Source: Sedimentitalea sp039941015
Lineage (GTDB): Bacteria; Pseudomonadota; Alphaproteobacteria; Rhodobacterales; Rhodobacteraceae
DNA length: 64,000 nucleotides
NCBI RefSeq assembly: GCF_039941015.1
Contig: NZ_JBDVFI010000031.1
Strand: one strand, 5' to 3'
Shown here: positions 8,951-17,958 of the stretch, piece by piece
Layout: every line of letters begins with the position of its first letter
Numbering within the stretch: the stretch's first letter is position 1
Translations under genes and position numbers: made by a program
Notes under the pieces: model-generated
Seen by the model: the letters and a program-made list of their open reading frames with translations, nothing else
What the model was told of the DNA's origin: nothing
The model's database searches: none

Positions 8951-9334
8951 ATGGGCATTCTCAACTCTCTACTGCGCGCGGTGACCTGGTGGAACGGGCA
9001 GACCCTGAACACCCAGATCTTTACATGGCGCAAGGGCGTCAAGGTGGGTGAAGACGAGCAAGGCAACGTGTTCTACCGCAATGCTGATGACAGCAAACGC
9101 TGGGTTATCTTCAACGGCGAAGTCGAGGCAAGCCGGGTCAGCCCTGATTGGCATGGCTGGCTGCACCACACGTGGGATGAGCCGCCAACTGATAAACCCC
9201 TTGCACACAAGCCTTGGGAAATCCCGCATCAGGAAAACCTGACCGGAACCGCGCTTGCCTATGCACCGTCCGGATCGATCCGCCGGGCGGAACCTGCGCC
9301 GCGGCGCGATTACGAGGCGTGGAGCCCCGAGTAA
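8951..9334 (+). CDS. NDUFA12-family NADH:ubiquinone oxidoreductase accessory subunit
   Basis: 127-aa homologue of the mitochondrial complex I accessory subunit NDUFA12 (B17.2), found in alphaproteobacterial complex I. Diagnostic stretches are KVGEDEQGNVFYRN, RRWVIFNGEVEAS-like sequence (here KRWVIFNGEVEAS) and PDWHGWLHHTWDEPP. A GGAGG ribosome site lies directly before the ATG at 8951. It is followed closely by mlaD and a DUF2155 gene, a neighbourhood seen in Rhodobacterales rather than a complex I operon. Confidence 0.93.
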   Translation: MGILNSLLRAVTWWNGQTLNTQIFTWRKGVKVGEDEQGNVFYRNADDSKRWVIFNGEVEASRVSPDWHGWLHHTWDEPPTDKPLAHKPWEIPHQENLTGTALAYAPSGSIRRAEPAPRRDYEAWSPE

Positions 9335-9359
9335 ACTCGGCACATCAACGGAGCGCGAC

Positions 9360-9812
9360 ATGTCGCACAACACAACCGAAATCGCCGTCGGCGGCGCAGT
9401 TCTGGCCGGGGCGGTGGCATTTGCCCTTTATGCCGGTCAGGCAACCGGGCTGTCAGGCTCTGGGGCAGGCTATGAGCTGAACGCCAGTTTCCGCTCGCTT
9501 GAAGGCGTCAGTGTCGGCACCGATGTCCGGCTGGCCGGGGTCAAGATCGGCACGGTCACCGAGGTGGAACTAAACCCAGAAACCTATCGCGCGGACACGA
9601 CGTTCTCTGTACTCGAGGGCATTCCGGTACCGGATGACAGCGCGGTAATCGTTTCATCCGAGGGGCTTCTCGGCGGCAACTTCGTTGAAATCATGCCGGG
9701 TGGCTCACCGTTCTTTTTCGAGGCCGGCGACGCGATCGAAGACACCCAAGGGGCTGTGAGCTTGATTTCGCTGTTGGTCAAGTTTGTGGCAGGCAGCGGA
9801 GGCGACGAGTGA
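9360..9812 (+). CDS. mlaD: MlaD-type MCE-domain lipid transport protein
   Basis: Periplasmic, membrane-anchored MCE protein of the phospholipid-trafficking Mla system, 150 aa. One N-terminal membrane helix (IAVGGAVLAGAVAFALYAGQ) is followed by a single MCE domain (YELNASFRSLEGVSVGTDVRLAGV onwards, ending in GLLGGNFVEIMPGG). The mlaE and mlaF partner genes are not in the window. Its stop overlaps the GTG start of the DUF2155 gene (GTGA), so the two are translationally coupled. Confidence 0.93.
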   Translation: MSHNTTEIAVGGAVLAGAVAFALYAGQATGLSGSGAGYELNASFRSLEGVSVGTDVRLAGVKIGTVTEVELNPETYRADTTFSVLEGIPVPDDSAVIVSSEGLLGGNFVEIMPGGSPFFFEAGDAIEDTQGAVSLISLLVKFVAGSGGDE

Positions 9813-10177
9813 TCCGAAATCTGATCGCGCTGGCGCTAAGCGCTGTTATGGCGTCGCCGTTGGCGGCGCAGCATCAGAATGCCGTATCGGCTCCCGGTGC
9901 GGTTCTGCGTGCTCTGGACAAGGTTGATGGGAAAACCATTGATATCACGGTGCCTTCTGGCGGGGCGGTGGATGCCTTTGGTCTGACCGTCGAGCTTGCC
10001 GATTGCCGCTATCCCGCGGAGAACCCAACGGGCGATGCTTTTGCCTTTCTGATCATCCGCGATATCGATGCTTCGGAGGTCGATTTTCAGGGCTGGATGA
10101 TTGCATCTTCCCCGGCGCTGAATGCGCTGGATCACAGCCGCTATGATGTCTGGGTATTGCGCTGTATCACGTCCTGA
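9809..10177 (+). CDS. DUF2155 secreted protein
   Basis: 122-aa exported protein with a signal peptide (MIRNLIALALSAVMASPLAAQ) and a DUF2155 domain (ALDKVDGKTIDITVPSG, then ADCRYP and SSPALNALDHSRYDVWVLRC), a family known mainly from alphaproteobacteria and without a fixed function. Coupling to mlaD suggests an envelope role. The last 37 bases overlap the 3' end of the convergent aat gene. Confidence 0.9.
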   Translation: MIRNLIALALSAVMASPLAAQHQNAVSAPGAVLRALDKVDGKTIDITVPSGGAVDAFGLTVELADCRYPAENPTGDAFAFLIIRDIDASEVDFQGWMIASSPALNALDHSRYDVWVLRCITS

Positions 10178-10773
10178 GCGGTTGGAACCGGCGGGCCGCC
10201 AAAGTCGGCGTGTAGCGCAATCGCCTCATCAAGCCGTTCATGATAGCTGCCACGTGGTATCTCGACTGCCCCGAGTGACGCAAGATGCTCAGTCAGGAAC
10301 TGCGTGTCAAACAGCTGAAATCCTGCCTGACGCAGCCGGTCGACCAGATACGCAAGTGCGATCTTTGAGGCGTCAGTCCGCCGCGAGAACATGCTTTCGC
10401 CAAAGAACGCAGCTCCGACCGTTACGCCATAGACACCGCCAACCAGATCGGTGCCGTCCCAGACTTCGAGCGAATGCGCGTATCCTGCCCGATGCAACGC
10501 GATATAGTGCTGGCGGATTTCCGCGTTGATCCATGTTTCGGCCCGATCTGCACAGCCATCGACAACGTCGGCAAAAGCGGTGTCGATCCGGATGTCGAAC
10601 CCGCACCGCAACAGGCGACGGCGCAGGGATCGTGATATATGAAACCCGTCCAGCGGTATGATGCCGCGACGCTTGGGATCAACCCAGAAAATCTCGGCAT
10701 CATCGCGATGCTCGGCCATCGGGAAAATTCCGATGGTATAGCCGCGCAACAAAAGCTCGGGTGTCAGTGTCAT
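10141..10773 (-). CDS. aat: Leucyl/phenylalanyl-tRNA--protein transferase
   Basis: Adds Leu or Phe from tRNA to N-terminal Lys/Arg of proteins, creating an N-degron for ClpS/ClpAP. The 210-aa product has the family hallmarks YTIGIFPMAEHRDDAEIFWVDP near the N-terminus, WINAEIRQHYIALHRAGYAHSLEVW in the middle and the GESMFSRRTDASKIAL motif. Its 3' end overlaps the convergent DUF2155 gene; upstream lies accC on the same strand after 35 bases. Confidence 0.95.
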   Translation of the reverse strand: MTLTPELLLRGYTIGIFPMAEHRDDAEIFWVDPKRRGIIPLDGFHISRSLRRRLLRCGFDIRIDTAFADVVDGCADRAETWINAEIRQHYIALHRAGYAHSLEVWDGTDLVGGVYGVTVGAAFFGESMFSRRTDASKIALAYLVDRLRQAGFQLFDTQFLTEHLASLGAVEIPRGSYHERLDEAIALHADFGGPPVPTAQDVIQRNTQTS

Positions 10774-10808
10774 CCGCGTCTCACCGAAGCCACCGGGCCG
10801 CCGGGGGG

Positions 10809-12161
10809 TTATCCGTCGGCCAGATGCGTTTCCAGCCAGTGCTCCAGCCAGTGAATGTTATAATTGCCGCTGTGGATGTCCGGCTCTTCGAGCAGTTCAA
10901 TGAACAGGGGGATGGTGGTGTCCACCCCATCGACAATCAGCTCGCCCAAGGCCCGGTTCAAACGCGCCAACGCTTCGGGGCGGTCACGACCGTGCACGAT
11001 CAGCTTTCCGATCAGGCTGTCGTAATAGGGTGGGATCGAATAGCCGTCATAGAGCGCGCTATCCATGCGCACACCCAATCCGCCGGGGGCGTGATACTGG
11101 GTGATCTTGCCGGGGCAGGGCGAAAAGTTTGGCAGTTTCTCGGCATTGATCCGCACTTCGATCGCGTGACCATTGATGACCAGATCGTCCTGGGTAAACG
11201 ACATCGGCAATCCGGCGGCCACACGGATCTGTTCGCGCACGAGATCGACACCGAATATGCCCTCGGTCACCGGGTGTTCGACCTGCAGTCGCGTGTTCAT
11301 CTCGATGAAATAGAACTCGCCATTTTCATAAAGAAACTCGATGGTTCCCGCACCGATATAGTTGATGCGGGCGACGGCATCGGCGCAGACCTTGCCGATC
11401 CTTTCGCGCTCCTCGGGGGTGATCACAGGGCCGGGGGCTTCTTCGAAGACCTTCTGATGCCGCCTTTGCAGCGAACAATCCCGTTCACCCAAATGCACGG
11501 CCTTGCCCTTGCCGTCGCCAAAGACCTGAATCTCGATATGGCGCGGTGTGGTCAGGTATTTCTCGATATAAACTTCATCGTTGCCGAAATTGCTTTTGCC
11601 CTCGGCCCGCGCAGTCTGAAATGCGCGCTCCATGTCGGCGGCGGTTGCGGCCACTTTCATGCCTTTGCCGCCGCCACCTGCGGTGGCCTTGATGATCACC
11701 GGATAGCCGATCTCTTCGCCGATCCGCTCAGCGGTGGCCAGATCCGGCACGCCGCCTTCGCTGCCGGGCACACAAGGCACGCCAAGCGCCTTCATCGTGT
11801 CCTTGGCGGTGATCTTGTCGCCCATGATGCGGATGTGTTCGGCGGTGGGGCCGATAAAGGTCAGCCCGTGATCTTCGACGATCTGCACAAAATTCGCATT
11901 CTCAGACAGAAAGCCGTAACCGGGGTGGATCGCCTGCGCGCCGGTGATTTCGCAGGCCGAGATGATCGCCGGCAGCGACAGATAGCTTTGGCCGCTTGGC
12001 GGTGGGCCGATACAGATCGATTCATCGGCCATGCGCACATGCATGGCATCGCTGTCCGCAGTCGAATGAACCGCGACCGAGGCAATGCCCATTTCGCGCG
12101 CGGCACGGACCACACGAAGGGCGATTTCCCCGCGATTGGCAATTAGGATCTTGTCAAACAT
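10809..12161 (-). CDS. accC: Acetyl-CoA carboxylase, biotin carboxylase subunit
   Basis: ATP-grasp enzyme that carboxylates biotin on AccB, the first half-reaction of malonyl-CoA synthesis. The 450-aa product shows the full architecture: N-terminal FDKILIANRGEIALRVVRAA, the ATP-binding loop TAGGGGKGMKVA, the catalytic EAPGP segment with RDCSLQRRHQK, and the MNTRLQVEHPVTE motif. The start ATG follows the accB stop by nine bases, the standard accB-accC operon. Confidence 0.97.
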   Translation of the reverse strand: MFDKILIANRGEIALRVVRAAREMGIASVAVHSTADSDAMHVRMADESICIGPPPSGQSYLSLPAIISACEITGAQAIHPGYGFLSENANFVQIVEDHGLTFIGPTAEHIRIMGDKITAKDTMKALGVPCVPGSEGGVPDLATAERIGEEIGYPVIIKATAGGGGKGMKVAATAADMERAFQTARAEGKSNFGNDEVYIEKYLTTPRHIEIQVFGDGKGKAVHLGERDCSLQRRHQKVFEEAPGPVITPEERERIGKVCADAVARINYIGAGTIEFLYENGEFYFIEMNTRLQVEHPVTEGIFGVDLVREQIRVAAGLPMSFTQDDLVINGHAIEVRINAEKLPNFSPCPGKITQYHAPGGLGVRMDSALYDGYSIPPYYDSLIGKLIVHGRDRPEALARLNRALGELIVDGVDTTIPLFIELLEEPDIHSGNYNIHWLEHWLETHLADG

Positions 12162-12170
12162 GAGACTGCC

Positions 12171-12656
12171 TTATTCGATGATGACGAGCGGGGTGCCGTA
12201 TTCCACTGCGGCACCATCCTCGACCAGGATCCGCTTGACCGTGCCAGATTTGGGGGCCGGGATATGGTTCATGGTCTTCATCGCTTCTACGATCAGCAGT
12301 GTATCACCTTCGGAGATGCTGGCGCCGACGCTGACAAAGGCGGGCGCATCCGGTTCAGGCTGCATATAGACCGTTCCGACCATCGGTGACAGGACCGCAC
12401 CGGGATGGCTGGCCGGGTCTTCGGCCGTTTCGGCCACGGCAGGAGCCGCCGGAGCTGCGAGCGCCGCAGGCGCCGCTGGCATGGCCATCTGCACAGGCGC
12501 CGGGGCTGCGGGTGTCACGCGGCTGACACGGACATTCAGGCTGTCATCTTCGCCATAGTCACGTTTGACCTGCACTTCCGTAAGGTCGTTTTCTCGCAGC
12601 AATTCGGCAAGCGCCTTGATGAATGCCACGTCCGACTCGTGTTTGGTGTCTGTCAT
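12171..12656 (-). CDS. accB: Acetyl-CoA carboxylase, biotin carboxyl carrier protein
   Basis: BCCP, the biotin-bearing swing-arm of acetyl-CoA carboxylase, 161 aa. A helical N-terminal part (FIKALAELLRENDLTEVQV) is joined by an Ala/Pro-rich linker of about 35 residues to the biotinyl domain with PMVGTVYMQPEPDAPAF and the biotinylation site EAMKTMN (usual E-A-M-K-[LM]-M/L-N; Thr after Lys is slightly unusual). The ATG at 12656 fits the family start. It leads the accBC operon. Confidence 0.96.
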   Translation of the reverse strand: MTDTKHESDVAFIKALAELLRENDLTEVQVKRDYGEDDSLNVRVSRVTPAAPAPVQMAMPAAPAALAAPAAPAVAETAEDPASHPGAVLSPMVGTVYMQPEPDAPAFVSVGASISEGDTLLIVEAMKTMNHIPAPKSGTVKRILVEDGAAVEYGTPLVIIE

Positions 12657-12980
12657 GATGTCCTCGACCGGTTCTGCTGTGCCCGCCTGTCCCGCGGGTT
12701 TTTCGTGTCGGCGCTTATAGGGCAAGCTCTTGCCTGTGAAAAGCACCGTTCATTCTGCACAACATGGCGACTAATTGGCAAAATTGCCAGTGCTGGCGTC
12801 GCGACGGCTTCTGGATGGTCCCGCTGGGATCATTTGCGCCGGTTTCATGCCTGCCTTTGTCTCCTTGAAAATGCGAACGGCTAAGAAACATCTGATCTGG
12901 CACCTGCGACACGACGGTGGTCAGCGCGGCGCAAATCCGGATACATGTTACAGACACGATCATGGCAGAGGGTGGGTAAC
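12657..12980. promoter_or_regulatory. Divergent promoter region accB / acyl-CoA ligase
   Basis: 324 bases between two divergently transcribed genes; it must hold the accBC promoter and that of the ligase operon. I see no convincing gene and no clear operator palindrome. The ligase ATG is preceded by GGGTGGGTAAC, a weak ribosome site. Confidence 0.4.
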
Positions 12981-14489
12981 ATGAACCTTGGTAACTGGTT
13001 GTCCCGGCAGGCGCAGGCGCATCCGGACCGGCCTGCGTTGTTTCTGGGCAACGAGCATGTCGCGGACTATGGCGGATTTCATGTTCGTGCGGCGCGGGTT
13101 GCGGGATGGCTGCAAGCGCAGGGCATTGTGCCGGGCGATCGCGTCGCGATGTTCATGAAGAACTGCCCGGACTACCTCATCGTCCAATTTGGCATCTGGT
13201 ACGCTGGTGCGGTCGCAGTTCCGATCAATGCCAAGCTGCACGGGCGCGAAGCGGCCTATATCTTGCAGGATTCGGGCGCGTCTTTGGTCGTTGCGACATC
13301 GGCGCTGGCTGATTCTCTGACCGATGCGCAGGTTGCCTGCCGCGTCGTCGTCGCCGGCGGCGTGGACTACGGACAGGTGTTTGAGGCCGACCCTGTCGAG
13401 ACGCCAGTCTGGCGCAGCGCCGATGATCTGGCATGGTTGTTTTATACCTCCGGCACCACAGGGCGACCCAAAGGCGTGATGATCACTCATCGGATGCTGA
13501 TCGCGGTGTCGCTGGCCTATTCGGTCGACGTCGATACGGTAAACGCCGATGACGCAGTGATCTACGCCGCTCCGATGAGCCATGGTGCGGGCCTCTATAA
13601 CATGATCCATGTGCTGAACGGCGCACGCCACGTCTGCCCGGTATCCGGCGGGTTTGAACCTGCTGAAATCTTTGACCTTGCCCGGCATTTCGGGCGCAGC
13701 CAGATGTTCGCGGCCCCCACTATGGTCAAGCGCATGACAGAGGCGGCAATGGCCACAGGCGAAACCGGCGAGGGGCTGCGCACTGTCGTTTACGCCGGGG
13801 GGCCGATGTATAACGCCGACATTATCGAAGCCGTTGACCACTTCGGGCCGATCTTTGTTCAGATTTATGGTCAGGGGGAATGCCCGATGGGGATCACGGC
13901 CTTATCCCGTCACGATGTAACTGATCGGACCCATCCGCGATGGCGCGAGCGGCTGGCCAGTGTGGGCCGCGCGCAAACGCCAGTCGAGGTCCGCATCGGA
14001 GATGCGAAGGGCATGCCGGTTCCTGCAGGCACCCACGGAGAGATCATGGTTTCCGGTGACGTTGTCATGCCGGGGTATTGGGAAAACCCGGAGGCAACCG
14101 AGAAAACCGTGATCAATGGCTGGCTGATGACAGGAGACATGGGGTTTATGGACGTGGATGGATACGTGACCATGCAGGACCGCTCCAAGGACATGATCAT
14201 AACCGGCGGGTCGAACGTCTATCCGCGTGAGGTCGAAGAGGTGCTTTTGACACATCCCGAACTGCGCGAGGTTTCGGTGGTGGGGCGTCCACATCCCGAA
14301 TGGGGCGAAAGCGTCGTGGCCTTTGTTGTGGGAACTGCATCGCCCGAGGACCTCGACCGTTTGTGCATCGACAATATCGCACGGTTCAAACGGCCCAAGG
14401 AGTACATCACGCTCAATGAACTTCCCAAGAATAACTATGGCAAAGTACTCAAGACTGAGCTGCGCAAGGCATTGGAGGACAGCAAATGA
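12981..14489 (+). CDS. Acyl-CoA synthetase / AMP-dependent ligase (class I adenylating)
   Basis: ATP-dependent carboxylic-acid:CoA ligase of 502 aa. The P-loop-like motif LFYTSGTTGRPKGVMITH, the A5-type QIYGQGECPM, the A7 motif GWLMTGDMGFMD and the A10 lysine region PKNNYGKVLK mark a complete adenylating enzyme. It overlaps the following 3-hydroxybutyrate-dehydrogenase-like gene by four bases (ATGA), so the pair may channel acyl or hydroxyacyl acids into central metabolism. The chain-length or aromatic specificity is not clear. Confidence 0.9.
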   Translation: MNLGNWLSRQAQAHPDRPALFLGNEHVADYGGFHVRAARVAGWLQAQGIVPGDRVAMFMKNCPDYLIVQFGIWYAGAVAVPINAKLHGREAAYILQDSGASLVVATSALADSLTDAQVACRVVVAGGVDYGQVFEADPVETPVWRSADDLAWLFYTSGTTGRPKGVMITHRMLIAVSLAYSVDVDTVNADDAVIYAAPMSHGAGLYNMIHVLNGARHVCPVSGGFEPAEIFDLARHFGRSQMFAAPTMVKRMTEAAMATGETGEGLRTVVYAGGPMYNADIIEAVDHFGPIFVQIYGQGECPMGITALSRHDVTDRTHPRWRERLASVGRAQTPVEVRIGDAKGMPVPAGTHGEIMVSGDVVMPGYWENPEATEKTVINGWLMTGDMGFMDVDGYVTMQDRSKDMIITGGSNVYPREVEEVLLTHPELREVSVVGRPHPEWGESVVAFVVGTASPEDLDRLCIDNIARFKRPKEYITLNELPKNNYGKVLKTELRKALEDSK

Positions 14490-15289
14490 CGGATTTGTCA
14501 CGTAAGACGGCGCTGGTCACGGGATCAGTGCAGGGCATTGGCCTCGCGATCGCCGAGGCGCTTGCTGGGGCAGGTGTGCGGATCGCGCTGCATGGGTTGG
14601 CTGGCGATGCACAGATCAATGAGGTTTGCACGCATCTGACTCAGGTGGGTGCGCCACAGGCAGAGTTTTTTCCGGGTGATCTGCGCAACCCCGAGGAAAT
14701 CGGCGATCTGATGCGTGCCGTTTCCTATTGGGGTGGTGCCGATATCCTCGTGAACAACGCGGGAATCCAACACACCGCACCGTTGACCAAGATGCCAGCC
14801 GAGACATGGGATTCGATCCTCGCGGTCAACCTGAGTGCTGCGTTTCACACGATGCAGGCGGCATTGCCCGAGATGGTCCGGCGTGGTTATGGGCGCGTCA
14901 TCAATATTTCTTCTGTGCATGGACTTGTGGCCAGCAAGTACAAGGCACCCTATGTGGCGGCGAAACATGGGTTGGTCGGATTGTCCAAGGTTGCCGCACT
15001 AGAGCACGCGGCAAAGGGAGACCGCGCCAAGGGGGGCGTGACCGTCAACTGTATTTGTCCGGGGTGGACCAACACAGCAATCATCGAGCCGCAGATTGCC
15101 GATCGCCTTGATGCGTTCGGTGGTGATCGCGACGCGGTGATCGCCGACCTGCTGAAGGAAAAACAACCCAGCCTGCGCGGGTCCGACCCTTCGGAAATCG
15201 GCGCGCTGGCGTTGTGGCTGTGTAGTCCGTTGGCGCATAACCTCACAGGCGCGGCAATCCCGATAGATGGAGGATGGACCGCGCAATAG
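14486..15289 (+). CDS. SDR oxidoreductase, 3-hydroxybutyrate dehydrogenase-like
   Basis: NAD-dependent short-chain dehydrogenase, 267 aa, with the cofactor motif TGSVQGIGLAIA, NNAG (VNNAGIQH), and the Ser/Tyr/Lys triad in SSVHGLVAS and YVAAKHG. The segments VASKYKAPYVAAKHGLVGL and VNCICPGWTNTAIIEPQI are characteristic of D-3-hydroxybutyrate dehydrogenase (BdhA), which links PHB breakdown to acetoacetate. Coupling to an acyl-CoA ligase fits activation of the acetoacetate formed (inference). Confidence 0.82.
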   Translation: MTDLSRKTALVTGSVQGIGLAIAEALAGAGVRIALHGLAGDAQINEVCTHLTQVGAPQAEFFPGDLRNPEEIGDLMRAVSYWGGADILVNNAGIQHTAPLTKMPAETWDSILAVNLSAAFHTMQAALPEMVRRGYGRVINISSVHGLVASKYKAPYVAAKHGLVGLSKVAALEHAAKGDRAKGGVTVNCICPGWTNTAIIEPQIADRLDAFGGDRDAVIADLLKEKQPSLRGSDPSEIGALALWLCSPLAHNLTGAAIPIDGGWTAQ

Positions 15290-15295
15290 GGTGTC

Positions 15296-15556
15296 CTATG
15301 GCTCCGGCTGCTGTTCCAGTTCACGCGCCTGCTGGTCCAGCATCTCCATGATCTTGATCTGAATTGCGGACGGGGGCGCGGTTTCCTGTTGATCGCCATT
15401 CCCGGTCTGTCGTTGTCCGGTCTGCCCAGATGCTGCGCCATCGGAAGCAGGAGTTACGGTTTTCGCAATGTCTGGCTGAACAGGATCAGGTGGCAGCGAG
15501 GCCGGATGGCCTGTTGATTGTGGCGCCATTGCCGGCAGCGCAATCGAGATATTCAT
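15296..15556 (-). CDS. Small Pro/Gln-rich hypothetical protein
   Basis: An 86-aa frame starting at MNISIALPAM and rich in Pro, Gln, Ser, Gly, hence probably disordered, with a short helical C-terminus (IQIKIMEMLDQQARELEQQ). It is convergent with the SDR gene, six bases away. I do not recognise a family. A conserved MNIS start with an 'AMAPQ' segment suggests a real gene but codon evidence is modest. Confidence 0.5.
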   Translation of the reverse strand: MNISIALPAMAPQSTGHPASLPPDPVQPDIAKTVTPASDGAASGQTGQRQTGNGDQQETAPPSAIQIKIMEMLDQQARELEQQPEP

Positions 15557-15856
15557 TTGATTGCTCCATTCATTTGTGGAGCCCTCACCCAATGTCCAGA
15601 TTGTCCCGGGGTGGGTTATCAAATGGTAAAATCTGAAGGCGACACACGTCATCACCTTTAAGCAAGTTTAGGAAAATCGCCCGTATTGCGCTGTGAAAGG
15701 TGGGCCAATACAGCACCCTTTTTCGCAACTGGTACTGATCTTATATCTGCGTGCCCGCATTGTTTTACCGAATCGTGAATCGCCCCGAATGTCGGCAGTG
15801 TGGGACAAGCCGGACATTTTATAAGCGTAGCCAATGCCGGCTTTCAACAGAAGTGA
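15557..15856. other. Intergenic region, no gene seen
   Basis: 300 bases between the small minus-strand gene and the end of the next SDR gene. Composition drops in GC from about 15650 onwards, marking entry into the low-GC patch that runs to about 17.1 kb. No tRNA or attachment site is visible. Confidence 0.4.
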
Positions 15857-16603
15857 TTATCGGCCACCAGCGATGTCAAGGATGCTACCAGTGCAATAAG
15901 ACGCCTCGTCGCTGCAAAGCCAGGCAATCGCATCGGCGATCTCTTGTGCTGTGCCAGGTCTCGCCATCGGGACATTCTGGCCAAGTCGTTCAGCACGGTC
16001 CGGCTGCCCACCGCTCGCATGTATTTCCGTTTCGATAAGTCCTGGCCTAACGGCATTTACTCGGATGTTTTGACTGGCAAGCTCTTTGGATAATCCTAAT
16101 GTCAAAGTGTCCATGGCTCCTTTACTCGCAGCGTAGTCAACATACTCAAAGGGAGATCCGAGGCGTGCGGCAGCGGAAGATACCAGGACGATAGACCCGG
16201 TCTTACCAACCTTTTGGCTCGGCAACCGCCGAGACGCTTCGCGTGCGAAGAGAAATGATCCCAAAACGTTTGTATTGAACATCATCTGAAGACGCTCGAT
16301 TGGCATTTCAGATAACGGCATCGACGGCGCGACGACACCTGCGTTCACGACGACAGCATCAAGACTGCCAAAGAACTTATGGGTTTCATCAAACGCAGCC
16401 AATACATCTGCCTCACTTGATGTATCACCTTGGATCAAAAAGGCTTTGCCGCCAGTATCTTCGATAAACATCTTAGTTTGCTTCGCCGCCTCAATACCGG
16501 AACGAAACGTGTAGGCGACTTGCCATCCCTTTTTAGCCATCGCGATAGCCGTGGCCCTGCCGATCCCTCTGGAGCCTCCGCTAATAAGTACGGTCTTCTT
16601 CAT
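15857..16603 (-). CDS. SDR family NAD(P)-dependent oxidoreductase
   Basis: Classical short-chain dehydrogenase of 248 aa: cofactor loop SGGSRGIGRATA, VVNAG in place of NNAG, catalytic Ser in LVSSAAARLG, YxxxK as YAASKG, then VNAVRPGLIETEIH. Overall closest in look to glucose-1-dehydrogenase/FabG-type enzymes. Codons use more A/T than the flanking genes, and the 5' neighbour is a decayed NUDIX gene whose frame runs almost into this start, so the pair probably arrived together and only the SDR survives. Substrate unknown. Confidence 0.88.
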   Translation of the reverse strand: MKKTVLISGGSRGIGRATAIAMAKKGWQVAYTFRSGIEAAKQTKMFIEDTGGKAFLIQGDTSSEADVLAAFDETHKFFGSLDAVVVNAGVVAPSMPLSEMPIERLQMMFNTNVLGSFLFAREASRRLPSQKVGKTGSIVLVSSAAARLGSPFEYVDYAASKGAMDTLTLGLSKELASQNIRVNAVRPGLIETEIHASGGQPDRAERLGQNVPMARPGTAQEIADAIAWLCSDEASYCTGSILDIAGGR

Positions 16604-16607
16604 GTTG

Positions 16608-17056
16608 AGAGCTCCATTGTTTGATGCCTGAGGGTCATTTCAAGCATTGTATCTATATCTTGGCTGAGTTGAAGCTGCCCTTCAGAGATATCATCTCTCG
16701 CGGCTGGCTCGCCGGAAATATAGTCACGTGCCACAGCGACCAAATATAGGTGAAATCCCGTGCTGCCTTGGGTATTCGTAATGATCGTATCTAGGCCGAT
16801 AAAAGTACGTGATGGTTTGGCATGAACGGTTGTTTATTCAAACAGCTCGCGACAGGCTGCGGCACCTGTGCTTTCACCAAGTCGACATAACCGCTTGGGA
16901 CCCCCAAAGCTCCGCGTCGGGTTCATTCTTTCTACGAACAAGTAGCAGTTCGTGCTTGCGAACGACGACAGCTAACGCGGCCAGCTTAGAGCAAGTCATT
17001 AATCCGAAACCTAATTTATCTATGCGGACATTCGCTGGTATGCAGAATTGTTGCAA
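16608..17056 (-). pseudogene. NUDIX hydrolase relic (frameshifted)
   Basis: On the minus strand the frame from 17056 encodes KLAALAVVVRKHELLLVRRK and NEPDAELWG, the start of an ADP-ribose-pyrophosphatase-like NUDIX protein, then runs off into a stop at 16874. In the next frame (about 16830-16890) LGESTGAAACRELFE is the NUDIX box, and in a third (about 16620-16790) FHLYLVAVARDYISGEP with AARDDISEGQLQLS is the C-terminal part. At least two frameshifts and a stop are needed, so it is inactive. The last frame reaches the start of the SDR gene. Confidence 0.8.
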
Positions 17057-17120
17057 AATGTACTCAAAACGGACCTCTTGTTGATGCTAGTGCCGACCGA
17101 AAGGATACGATCTACCAACA

Positions 17121-17138
17121 CGGGCCGTAAGGGGCCCG
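17121..17138 (-). terminator. Hairpin downstream of livF
   Basis: CGGGCC / GGCCCG inverted repeat with a six-base loop, 53 bases past the livF stop on the minus strand. No long T-run follows, so it is a moderate terminator candidate for the liv cluster. Confidence 0.5.
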
Positions 17139-17190
17139 CGTCTTGTCGGCTAGTTGGTCGTGCGGCGGGGTGGTTTGAACCGCAGACGGT

Positions 17191-17946
17191 TCAGATCGCC
17201 AGATACTCGGAGCGAAGTTCTTCGTTTTCAAGAACCTCTGCGGCAGATCCATCAAAGACGATACCGCCGGTGTCCAGAATGACCGCACGATCCGCGAGTT
17301 CGAGCGCGCGGACGGCGTTCTGCTCGACGATAACGGTGGTCATGCCCTGTTCCTTGATGTGGATCAGCGTCTTTTCGATCTCATCCACGATCACCGGTGC
17401 CAGCCCTTCATAGGGTTCATCCAGCAAGAGCACCTTGATGTCCCGCGTCAGCGCCCGGGCGATGGCCAGCATCTGTTGTTCACCACCAGACAGCGTCACG
17501 CCTTCTTGCATCCGGCGCTCGCCCAGACGGGGGAACAGATCATAGACCCGCTCAATCGACCAACCGATCGGCGGTGCGATCTGGGCGAGTTTCAGATTTT
17601 CCTCGACAGTGAGGCCGGCGATGATCCTGCGGTCTTCTGGTACGAGGCCCAGTCCGACGGACGCTGCTTCGTAACTGGCCATTTTGTGCAACGGCTGATG
17701 GTCCAGCCAGATTTCGCCCTGGCGCACCTGTGGATCGCCAAGGCGCGCGATAGAGCGCAAGGTCGATGTCTTGCCCGCGCCGTTTCTGCCTAAGAGCGCA
17801 AGGATCTCGCCTTCGTGGACGTTAAAGCTGATGCCCTGAACGATATAGCTTTCACCATAGTAGGCATGCAGATCCCAGACCGAGAGAAAGGCTGGCGCGG
17901 TTGTTGCCTGATTGGCGTTTTTGGAAAAGTCCGGTTTGACGTTCAT
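17191..17946 (-). CDS. livF: Branched-chain amino acid-type ABC transporter ATPase LivF
   Basis: Second ATPase of a HAAT-family importer, 251 aa. Walker A GRNGAGKTST, the LivF signature LSGGEQQMLAIARAL, Walker B LLLDEPYEGLAP and the H-loop region are all intact. LivF is shorter at its end than LivG and lacks the LivG C-tail, as here. It is the last gene of a five-gene set and starts 12 bases after the livG stop. The transported solute may be an amino acid, an amide or another small acid; the cassette alone does not tell. Confidence 0.93.
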   Translation of the reverse strand: MNVKPDFSKNANQATTAPAFLSVWDLHAYYGESYIVQGISFNVHEGEILALLGRNGAGKTSTLRSIARLGDPQVRQGEIWLDHQPLHKMASYEAASVGLGLVPEDRRIIAGLTVEENLKLAQIAPPIGWSIERVYDLFPRLGERRMQEGVTLSGGEQQMLAIARALTRDIKVLLLDEPYEGLAPVIVDEIEKTLIHIKEQGMTTVIVEQNAVRALELADRAVILDTGGIVFDGSAAEVLENEELRSEYLAI

Positions 17947-17958
17947 GTGTCTGACTCC

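Noticed and set aside
10761..12146. 461-codon plus-strand frame antisense to accC
   Set aside because: High-GC mirror frame of the biotin carboxylase gene, which has all its motifs on the minus strand.
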